From a gamma proteobacterium symbiont of Bathyaustriella thionipta (lineage in GTDB: Bacteria > Pseudomonadota > Gammaproteobacteria > Chromatiales > Chromatiaceae): a DNA stretch of 12,966 nucleotides. Location: positions 1 through 12,966 of the forward strand of contig JAHXHF010000207.1 of the NCBI GenBank assembly GCA_025656895.1, given 5' to 3'. Below the pieces are notes generated by a model. The model made no database searches, had not been told where the DNA came from, and was given only the letters and a program-made list of their open reading frames with translations. Of this stretch, positions 1 through 6,467 are shown piece by piece (within the stretch, counting starts at the first letter, position 1; the number at the start of each line of letters is the position of its first letter). Position numbers and translations under genes: made by a program.

Positions 1-76
1 ATGCTGTCTTCTCCTGTGAATTCAATGTCACAGGTAAGATAGGATAAAATCAAAGGGTGGGGAATAACGCTCTAGA

Positions 77-313
77 ATGACCGGTTACATTTTAATAGTA
101 ACGCTGGTATTAACCTGGTCGGTTAATGTCAACCAGATCATTGCTTACGCTTCCAGAGCCTTTGCCCTGTTCTATGCCCTGCAATGCATGGTTGCATTCA
201 GCGTAGCCTGGCAGAATAAGCAAACAAACAGGCGCGGCCTGCGTTTAATCCGCTTTGCGCTGCTGGCAGTGCTGTGTTTTATGGTATTTACCTTCGGACT
301 GCCGTCCGGCTGA
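77..313 (+). CDS. Small hypothetical membrane protein, possibly the C-terminal remnant of a larger one
   Basis: A 78-residue protein I cannot assign to a named family. It has hydrophobic segments at about residues 3-23 and 26-45, a basic stretch (KQTNRRGLRLIR) at about 48-59, and a last hydrophobic segment at about 60-75, so it should be an inner-membrane protein. The layout looks like the last helices of a polytopic membrane protein rather than a complete one (inference). The reading frame has a stop (TAA) at 65-67, so it cannot extend upstream as the sequence stands. The ATG at 77 follows a purine-rich GGGTGGGGA at 55-63, a weak ribosome binding site, and a TAAAAT at 45-50 could be a -10 element without a good -35. 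It is the only plus-strand gene and converges on arsM with 20 bp between the stop codons. It may be a true small gene or a decayed fragment. Confidence 0.45.
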   Translation: MTGYILIVTLVLTWSVNVNQIIAYASRAFALFYALQCMVAFSVAWQNKQTNRRGLRLIRFALLAVLCFMVFTFGLPSG

Positions 314-333
314 GTTAGCGCCCGTCCTGCTGC

Positions 334-1149
334 TTATTCATTCACCGGTTTAATGGCTTCTATACTGGCCGACAACACATAATCCTCTACCCCCGTGCCC
401 GGCGCCCAGTCTTTAATAAACTCACGCGAGCTGTCTTTGGGCTGAATGTTGATTTGGCTGAAACCGGCGGCCGCCATCATTTCCTGTAAGGCTTGCATGG
501 ATGAAGCACCCGACACGCAGGCGGAATAAAGATGACTGTCGGACAACATTTCTGCGGGTAATTCAAGCGCCGCCACCACATCGGAAATAGCCAGACGACC
601 ACCCGGTCGCAAAACCCGAAAAGCCTCACGAAATACCTGTGGCTTGTTGGTTGACAGGTTAATCACACAATTGGACATAATGACATCAATACTGTTATCG
701 GCCACCGGTAGATGTTCAATTTCACCCAGACGAAACTCGGTATTCTTATAGTTCCCCTTGCGTGCGTTTTTGCGTGCCTTGGCCAGCATATCCGGAGTCA
801 TGTCCACGCCAATTACCCGGCCATCATCACCCACTTCAGCCGCCGCCAGAAAAGCATCAAAACCGCCACCACTGCCCAGATCAAGCACCGTTTCACCAGC
901 TTTAAGGCTGGCAATAGCGCGTGGATTACCGCAGCCCAGCCCCATATCGGCACCTTCCGGCACATTTTTCAAATCTTCCTGCGAATAACCCAGGCGGGTG
1001 GAAATCAGACGGTTAATCTGTTCATCATCTGACACACCGCAACAGGAACTGGCTACGCCCGAACAGCAGCCTTCGCTACTGGCTTCTGCTACTGCCGCAT
1101 AGGCTGTGCGTACGCGTTGCTTCACTTCATCATTTTCTTCTGTGTGCAT
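334..1149 (-). CDS. arsM: Arsenite S-adenosylmethionine methyltransferase ArsM
   Basis: A 271-residue cytosolic enzyme expected to methylate trivalent arsenic using S-adenosylmethionine, giving methylated and eventually volatile arsenicals. The SAM-binding Rossmann motif is VLDLGSGGGFD at residues 88-98, followed by the acidic GVD at 114-116. The cysteines that bind As(III) in this family are present: C73 (in GLGCGNP), C161 (in SNCVINL) and C211 (in SACVSGA). The N-terminus adds two Cys-Cys pairs at 28-29 and 36-37. Length is near that of short bacterial ArsM proteins. The ATG at 1149 follows AGGGA about 7 nt upstream. No arsR or other ars gene is visible. It lies 80 bp downstream of pilU on the same strand with no convincing terminator between, so read-through from the pilU transcript is possible. 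Resistance in this host is inferred from the family. Confidence 0.93.
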   Translation of the reverse strand: MHTEENDEVKQRVRTAYAAVAEASSEGCCSGVASSCCGVSDDEQINRLISTRLGYSQEDLKNVPEGADMGLGCGNPRAIASLKAGETVLDLGSGGGFDAFLAAAEVGDDGRVIGVDMTPDMLAKARKNARKGNYKNTEFRLGEIEHLPVADNSIDVIMSNCVINLSTNKPQVFREAFRVLRPGGRLAISDVVAALELPAEMLSDSHLYSACVSGASSMQALQEMMAAAGFSQINIQPKDSSREFIKDWAPGTGVEDYVLSASIEAIKPVNE

Positions 1150-1229
1150 GTTTTTTCCCTGCTTAAACGCGGCCCTTCAGCCGTTGCTGTTAATGATTAA
1201 CCCTGTACTGGATTTTGGCCGATACAAGA

Positions 1230-2315
1230 TCAACGTTCATGCGGTCGCCCGCTGCTGCGCTGCAAACGCAGCATAACATTCAGATTGGTGGCTGATTCCG
1301 CATTTTTCATGCCTTCCTCTACGCTGATTTTTTTCTCCTGAATCAGTTTAAAGATGGCCTGATCATAAGTCTGCACACCATCATCCGGGCTTTTCTCCAT
1401 CTGCTCACGAATGGCGGATAAATCACCTTTGGATATCAGATCGGCAATACGCGGCGTTACTATCATTAATTCAACCGCTGCCACCCGTTCACCGTCCGGC
1501 ATCATAATCAGTCGTTGCGAAACAATGGCCTGCAGGTTACGCGACAAGTCAGACAGGACCTGCGGCCGGGCTTCTTCAGAAAAGAAATTAACAATACGAT
1601 CAATCGCGTGGCTGGCATTACTGGCGTGCAACGTAGCCAGCACCAGATGGCCGGTCTCGGAATAGGTAATGGTATGTTCCATCGCATCTTTATTACGAAT
1701 TTCACCAATCAGAATCACATCCGGCGCTTCACGCATGGCATTCATCATGGCATCTTCATAACACAAGGTATCACTGCCGATTTCACGCTGATTGACCACC
1801 GATTTCTTATACTCGTGAATAAATTCTATCGGATCTTCCAGCGTCAGAATATGGCTGCGGCTGCTACTGTTTCGGTAATCCACCAGTGAGGCCAGTGTGG
1901 TTGATTTACCCGAACCGGTCGCGCCCACGACCAGTATCATGCCACGCGGCAGCATCACCAGTTCATGCAGCTTTTTGGGCAAATGCAAGGCATCCAGGCC
2001 TGGAATTTTGCTGGGCAGATAGCGAATAACAATACTGATGTCACCACGCTGACGAAAAACATTAACCCGGAAACGCGCGCCCTGCGGCCCGCTCATACCC
2101 AGATTCAATTCCGGTTTTTTCTCAAAGTCCAGGCGCTGCTGCTTGTTCATCATTTTGTAGGCGATAGCGGCCGCTTCTTCAGATTTCAAACTAAAATCGG
2201 TGATCTTGAGTAATTTTCCCTTAACCTTCATATGGATGGGCGAGCCGGAACTGATGAACATATCCGAGGCGCTGCGCGTTACCATCATTTTCAATAAACT
2301 GTCAAAATTAGCCAT
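1230..2315 (-). CDS. pilU: Type IV pilus twitching motility ATPase PilU
   Basis: A 361-residue hexameric secretion ATPase of the PilT/PilU family, acting at the inner-membrane base of type IV pili, where PilU assists PilT in retraction. Visible motifs are Walker A GATGSGKST at 131-139, the Asp box DPIEF at 161-165, Walker B ILIGEIR at 201-207 and the His box TGHLVLATLH at 221-230. PilU is preferred over PilT because the C-terminus reads AIREQMEKS...GVQTYDQAIFKL...SATNLNVMLRL, and PilT's AIRNLIRE signature is missing. The ATG directly follows the TAA of the upstream hydrolase with no gap. Its ribosome binding site (AAGGGGAC) lies inside the hydrolase gene, so translation is probably coupled. 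No pilT is next to it, although pilT and pilU are often paired, so pilT is presumably elsewhere in the genome. No terminator is seen downstream. Confidence 0.92.
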   Translation of the reverse strand: MANFDSLLKMMVTRSASDMFISSGSPIHMKVKGKLLKITDFSLKSEEAAAIAYKMMNKQQRLDFEKKPELNLGMSGPQGARFRVNVFRQRGDISIVIRYLPSKIPGLDALHLPKKLHELVMLPRGMILVVGATGSGKSTTLASLVDYRNSSSRSHILTLEDPIEFIHEYKKSVVNQREIGSDTLCYEDAMMNAMREAPDVILIGEIRNKDAMEHTITYSETGHLVLATLHASNASHAIDRIVNFFSEEARPQVLSDLSRNLQAIVSQRLIMMPDGERVAAVELMIVTPRIADLISKGDLSAIREQMEKSPDDGVQTYDQAIFKLIQEKKISVEEGMKNAESATNLNVMLRLQRSSGRPHER

Positions 2316-3116
2316 TTATTCGTCCCCTTTATTGATCACATTCACGTCCGCTAAAAATCGGTTCAACACCTGCAGAAAAGCATCCGGCTGTTCAAAATAA
2401 ACCCAGTGACCGGCATCTGCCAGCGCCTGCATGTGTGCGGCCGGGAATAATCTCTGGATGGTCTGATAATCATCCGGGCTGACATAATCGGATTGCTCAC
2501 CGGTAATAAACAGACAGGGGCCTGAAAATTCAGCATGGGCGGCCACATCAAAGCCGCTGATTTCGTCTGCACCGGCTTTCAATGCCGACAAATTCAGCCG
2601 CCAGTGCCACTGATGATCCAGCCGTTGCAAATTTTGCAGTAAATAGCCCGCGATTAAAGCCGAGCCGAGGCGTTCCTCAAGAACCGCTAAAGCGTCTTCG
2701 CGTTTATCCAGTGAATCCAGATCGAGGCTGTCAAAAGCGGCATGAATGCCATCAAAACCATGCGAATAGGCAACCGGTGCAATATCCACAACCACCAGAG
2801 CGGCCACACGCTGAGGAAAGCGCAGCGCGAACTGCATGGCGGCCTTGCCGCCCATGCTGTGACCGACCAGAACAGCCTGCTCAATGGCGTAGTGATCCAG
2901 CAGTTCGTGTAAATCATCGGCCAGTGCCTGATAGCTGACATCCGCATTATGCGCGGAACGACCGTGATTGCGCAGATCAGGAACCAGCAGCTGAAAGTCT
3001 TTTTCCAGCTTGCGCGCTATACCCATCCAGTTGGCCGATGAACCGAACAGGCCATGCAACAGCAACAGCGGCGGCTTACCGGAGTCCGTTCCGTACTCCC
3101 GAACAAAAAGTTCCAT
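2316..3116 (-). CDS. Alpha/beta hydrolase, YbfF-like esterase
   Basis: A 266-residue cytosolic alpha/beta-hydrolase fold protein, probably an esterase or acyl-CoA thioesterase of the YbfF type; the substrate is unknown. The oxyanion-hole segment LLLLHGLFGSSANW is at 17-30 and PDLRNHGRS at 46-54. The nucleophile elbow GHSMGGK at 85-91 gives S87 as catalytic serine. D111 in VVDIAPV fits the acid position of YbfF, and H237 in DAGHWVYFE is the catalytic histidine. It starts 15 bp after the lpdA stop and abuts pilU, so it is embedded in the pyruvate dehydrogenase transcript. The start ATG lacks a clear Shine-Dalgarno sequence, which suggests coupling to lpdA translation. A role in hydrolysing acyl thioesters near pyruvate metabolism is only a guess from context. 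Family assignment is firm, the exact function is not. Confidence 0.85.
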   Translation of the reverse strand: MELFVREYGTDSGKPPLLLLHGLFGSSANWMGIARKLEKDFQLLVPDLRNHGRSAHNADVSYQALADDLHELLDHYAIEQAVLVGHSMGGKAAMQFALRFPQRVAALVVVDIAPVAYSHGFDGIHAAFDSLDLDSLDKREDALAVLEERLGSALIAGYLLQNLQRLDHQWHWRLNLSALKAGADEISGFDVAAHAEFSGPCLFITGEQSDYVSPDDYQTIQRLFPAAHMQALADAGHWVYFEQPDAFLQVLNRFLADVNVINKGDE

Positions 3117-3131
3117 GGGTTCAGAAAACGG

Positions 3132-4880
3132 CTATTTGCGTTTTTTCGGTGGCATTAAATCAGTAATACTGCCTTCCGCCATCTCGGCGGCAAAACACAG
3201 TGTTTCATTCAAGGTAGGATGCGGATGAATGGTTAAACCGATATCTTCCGCGTCCGCTCCCATTTCCAGCGCCAGTACCGCTTCGCCAATCAGTTCACCG
3301 GCATTAACGCCGACAATGCCGGCACCCAGAATACGTTTGCTTTCAGGTTCAAACAACAGCTTGGTCATACCTTCTTCACGCCCTATACCCAGCGCGCGGC
3401 CGGAAGCCGCCCACGGAATGACCCCTTTTTCATAAGCAATGCCATCCGCCCTGGCCTGGGTTTCGGTCAGCCCCATCCAGGCAACTTCGGGATCGGTATA
3501 AGCGACGGATGGAATCGTCATGGGATCAAACAAAGCCGGCAAACCGGCGATCACTTCTGCAGCCACTTTGGCTTCATGCGTGGCCTTGTGCGCCAGCATG
3601 GGGTTGCCGACCACATCGCCAATAGCAAAAATATGTTCAACATTGGTGCGCATGTGCGCATCGACCGGAATAAAACCGCGTTCATCTACCACCACACCGG
3701 CTTTGTCGGCATCAATCAGGGCACCGTTGGGACGACGACCCACGGCCACCAGTACCTTGTCATACAAGGTGTCTTTGATGGCATTTTTGCCTTCAAAACT
3801 GACTTTCAGACCATTCTTCTGGGCTTTGATGGCGGTCACGCCGGTACTCAACATAATATTTTCCAGCTGCTTTTGCAGACGTCTTTGCAGCGGCCGAACC
3901 AGATCAGGATCGCAACCGGGTATAAGTGCATTCTGCAGTTCAACAAGATCAATTCTGCTGCCCAGTGTGCTGTACACCGTAGCCATTTCCAGGCCAATGA
4001 TACCGCCGCCGATGACCAGCATTTTTTTCGGCACATCGGCCAGTTGCAAAGCGCCGGTTGAATCGATCAGGCGTTCATCCTCATTGGGGAAATCAGGGAT
4101 TTGTACCGCACGCGAACCGCAGGCAATAATGGCATGGCTGAAAGCGATTGTTTGCTCGCCTCGCTGCGTTTCCACGGTCAGTTCATGCGAGCCACTGAAG
4201 CGACCCACACCGGTGATAATCTGCACCTTGCGTTGTTTCGCCAGCATTTTCAGGCCGCCGGTTAATTTACCCACCACCTTGTCCTTGCCCGCGCGCATCA
4301 CATCCAGATCAATAGCGGGAGCATCAAAAGTAACTCCCATGCTGCTCAGTTCGGCGGCTTCATTCATGACATCAGCCGTATGCAACAAGGCTTTGGAAGG
4401 AATGCAGCCAACATTCAGGCAAACTCCGCCAATCACCTCATAACGCTCAACCAATACTACTTTTTTGCCCAGATCGGCGGCACGAAAAGCGGCTGTGTAT
4501 CCGCCCGGGCCGGCTCCCAGAACCAGTACATCACATTGAATATCGGCATTTCCCGCGTTGCTGGCTACTGCCGCCGGTGCTGCGCTTGCCTGCGGCTCAG
4601 GAGCGGATGCTTGCGCGGCGGCAGGGGCGGCTGCGCCGGCCTCTGGCTGCAAAGTCAGAATCACATCACCTTCCGAGATTTTGTCACCCTGCTTGATGTG
4701 CATGGCTTTGATGCTGCCGGCCTCGGGGCTGGGGATTTCCATCGAGGCCTTGTCACTTTCCACCGTGATGAGGGAATCTTCAACCGCTATGCTGTCACCT
4801 TCCGCGACCAGCACCTCGATGATTTCCACGCCTTCGAAGTCACCGATATTCGGCATCCTGATTTCAATCGTCTCACTCAT
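3132..4880 (-). CDS. lpdA: Dihydrolipoyl dehydrogenase (E3) with N-terminal lipoyl domain
   Basis: A 582-residue E3 subunit that reoxidises the dihydrolipoyl arm of the pyruvate dehydrogenase complex with FAD and NAD+. An N-terminal lipoyl domain (about 1-80, lipoyl lysine K44 in ESDKASMEIP) is joined by an Ala/Pro-rich linker (about 81-112) to the flavoprotein. That part carries the FAD motif GAGPGG at 122-127, the redox-active disulfide C154/C159 in GGVCLNVGC, the NAD motif GGGIIGLE at 291-298, and the C-terminal base H554 with E559 in HPHPTLNE. An E3 with its own lipoyl domain is known from Neisseria (P64k) and other proteobacteria but not from E. coli. The ATG follows AGCGGGGAAAGC, a good ribosome binding site. 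It is separated from aceF by a 243-bp MITE-like element, and only 15 bp separate it from the downstream hydrolase. Confidence 0.96.
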   Translation of the reverse strand: MSETIEIRMPNIGDFEGVEIIEVLVAEGDSIAVEDSLITVESDKASMEIPSPEAGSIKAMHIKQGDKISEGDVILTLQPEAGAAAPAAAQASAPEPQASAAPAAVASNAGNADIQCDVLVLGAGPGGYTAAFRAADLGKKVVLVERYEVIGGVCLNVGCIPSKALLHTADVMNEAAELSSMGVTFDAPAIDLDVMRAGKDKVVGKLTGGLKMLAKQRKVQIITGVGRFSGSHELTVETQRGEQTIAFSHAIIACGSRAVQIPDFPNEDERLIDSTGALQLADVPKKMLVIGGGIIGLEMATVYSTLGSRIDLVELQNALIPGCDPDLVRPLQRRLQKQLENIMLSTGVTAIKAQKNGLKVSFEGKNAIKDTLYDKVLVAVGRRPNGALIDADKAGVVVDERGFIPVDAHMRTNVEHIFAIGDVVGNPMLAHKATHEAKVAAEVIAGLPALFDPMTIPSVAYTDPEVAWMGLTETQARADGIAYEKGVIPWAASGRALGIGREEGMTKLLFEPESKRILGAGIVGVNAGELIGEAVLALEMGADAEDIGLTIHPHPTLNETLCFAAEMAEGSITDLMPPKKRK

Positions 4881-4898
4881 TTGTGCTTTCCCCGCTAG

Positions 4899-5141
4899 CC
4901 CGGATGTTGCATATAGATGTCGGATAGCTGTGCGTCGAGAGTGTGCGAGTGTACGGCTTTGCAGGTCAATGCGTAGCCTAAGCTACGTTTTGATCGAAAA
5001 GCGGTGCAATCGGGCGCGCTCAACGTGCAGATACCGACATAATGGTATCGTTCACATTTCATTACTTGCTTATATTTCTGTATTTCTTTTATAATTCAAA
5101 TAGTTAGACTATTTTTTCAGTGTCTTTGTGCAATATCCGGG
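4899..5141. mobile_element. MITE-like non-autonomous insertion between aceF and lpdA
   Basis: A 243-bp segment bounded by inverted repeats CCCGGATGTTGCA (4899-4911) and TGCAATATCCGGG (5129-5141), 13 bp with one mismatch. Each is flanked by CTAG (4895-4898 and 5142-5145), which I read as a 4-bp target duplication; because CTAG is itself a palindrome, it could also be part of 17-bp ends. No credible coding sequence lies inside. Internal structure is strong: a near-palindrome at 4964-4995 with core CGTAGC (4972-4977) and GCTACG (4982-4987), GATACC (5030-5035) with GGTATC (5044-5049), and AAATAGT (5098-5104) with ACTATTT (5108-5114). The half next to aceF is much more AT-rich than the lpdA half. 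Size, ends and lack of a gene fit a miniature inverted-repeat element moved in trans. A CTAG-like target is known for some IS5-group elements, but the parent family is not identified here. Confidence 0.75.
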
Positions 5142-6446
5142 CTAGAGTACCAGTTGGCGAATATCAGTCAGCAAAGCCGCTAGCCGTGTGGTAAAGCTGA
5201 CCCCATGTACCCCGTCAATAACCCGATGATCATAAGACAGGCTGAATGGCATAATCAGCCTGGGCTGAAATTCCTTACCATCCCATACCGGTTTCATGGC
5301 CGCGCGCGAGACGCCCAGAATGGCCACCTCGGGAGCATTGACAATAGGCGCAAACTGAGTGCCGCCGATACCGCCCAGGCTGGAAATGGTAAAACTGCCG
5401 CCCTGCATATCCGTCGGAGACAGTTTGCCTTCCCGCGCCTTGCCGCTGACTTCCATCAGTTCGGCCGCCAGTTGCATAATGCCTTTTTTCTCTACATCGC
5501 GAACCACCGGCACCACTAAACCCTTGGAGGTATTCACTGCCACGCCCAGGTTGATGTATTTCTTTACAATCAGATTTTCACCATCAGCGCTCAACGAGCT
5601 GTTGACTTCCGGCATGTCCATCAGGGCATGCGCGCAGGCTTTCATCAAAAAAGGCATAAAGGTCAGCTTTATATCCTGGCGCGCGGCTATGTCTTTCTGC
5701 TGTTTGCGAAAGGCTTCCAGTTCTGTGATATCAGCCTCATCAAACTGGCTGACATGCGGCACATTCAACCAGCTGCCATGCAAATGCCGACCGCTTATTT
5801 TCTTGATACGGCTGAGTGGTTTTTCTTCAATCTCGCCAAACTGGCTGAAATCGATAACCGGAATGGCCGGTAATGCCAGTGAGCCGGCGGCTGCGGGAGC
5901 CCCGCCCCCGCTCAGTGACTGCTTGACGAAATTTTGCACATCATCTTTAACAATACGGTTTTTCGCGCCACTGCCACTGATTCGGGATAAATCCACCCCC
6001 AGTTCACGCGCAAAACGGCGTACCGCCGGGCTGGCATGAGCCTTCAGACCGCTGTCTTTAACCGGTGCGGCAGGCGGTGCTTTCATGCGCTTTTCACCAG
6101 CCGGACGCTGTGCCCTGGGCGCAGCTGCTTGCGCTTCCGCTTGCGGTTTAACTTCAGGCTCAGGTGCAGGTGTTGCGTCTGCCGGTTTTTCTGCCGCTGG
6201 CGCATCACTGCTGACATCAATCAGAGCCAGTACATCACCCTTGTTGATAATATCACCCAGTGAAATTTTAACCTGTTTGATGACGCCGGCATAAGGCGTG
6301 GGAATTTCCATGGAAGCCTTGTCACTTTCCAGTGTCAACAAGGATTGCTCCGCCTCAACCTGATCACCGTCACTGACCAGTACTTCAATAACTTCGACAT
6401 CGGTAAAATCACCAATATCGGGTAATAATATTTCTTTTTCAGCCAC
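5142..6446 (-). CDS. aceF: Dihydrolipoyllysine-residue acetyltransferase (E2 of pyruvate dehydrogenase)
   Basis: A 434-residue E2 core protein that transfers the acetyl group from lipoyl to CoA. A single lipoyl domain (about 1-78, lipoyl lysine K43 in ESDKASMEIP) is followed by a long Ala/Pro-rich linker, a peripheral-subunit-binding domain (about 137-174, HASPAVRRFARELG...GAKNRIVKDDV) and the catalytic domain (about 205-434). The catalytic signature SYDHRVIDG at 404-412 holds H407 and D411. E. coli AceF has three lipoyl domains; here there is one, with another on E3. The start is a GTG at 6446, supported by GAGGA about 9-10 nt upstream and by the normal N-terminus of the family; it lies 21 bp after the aceE stop. 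The TAG stop lies in a CTAG that forms the edge of the downstream inserted element, yet the C-terminus (LTDIRQLVL) is complete. Confidence 0.96.
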   Translation of the reverse strand: MAEKEILLPDIGDFTDVEVIEVLVSDGDQVEAEQSLLTLESDKASMEIPTPYAGVIKQVKISLGDIINKGDVLALIDVSSDAPAAEKPADATPAPEPEVKPQAEAQAAAPRAQRPAGEKRMKAPPAAPVKDSGLKAHASPAVRRFARELGVDLSRISGSGAKNRIVKDDVQNFVKQSLSGGGAPAAAGSLALPAIPVIDFSQFGEIEEKPLSRIKKISGRHLHGSWLNVPHVSQFDEADITELEAFRKQQKDIAARQDIKLTFMPFLMKACAHALMDMPEVNSSLSADGENLIVKKYINLGVAVNTSKGLVVPVVRDVEKKGIMQLAAELMEVSGKAREGKLSPTDMQGGSFTISSLGGIGGTQFAPIVNAPEVAILGVSRAAMKPVWDGKEFQPRLIMPFSLSYDHRVIDGVHGVSFTTRLAALLTDIRQLVL

Positions 6447-6467
6447 TGAATAGTCCTCGACTACTGA

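Noticed and set aside
1189..1201. Palindrome GTTAAT-G-ATTAAC upstream of arsM, as an ArsR-type operator
   Set aside because: It is perfect but short, does not look like known ArsR sites, no arsR gene is present and no promoter could be placed around it.
1230..2315. PilT rather than PilU
   Set aside because: The C-terminal region and its ending match PilU and the PilT AIRNLIRE motif is missing.
3520..4443. Long plus-strand open frame (307 codons) opposite lpdA
   Set aside because: It lies fully antisense to a well-supported enzyme, is Ser/Thr-rich as expected for a mirror frame, and shows no motif or ribosome binding site.
4558..5094. Plus-strand open frame running into the inserted element, as a possible element-encoded gene
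   Set aside because: Most of it is antisense to the lpdA N-terminus, and the part within the element has no recognisable domain.
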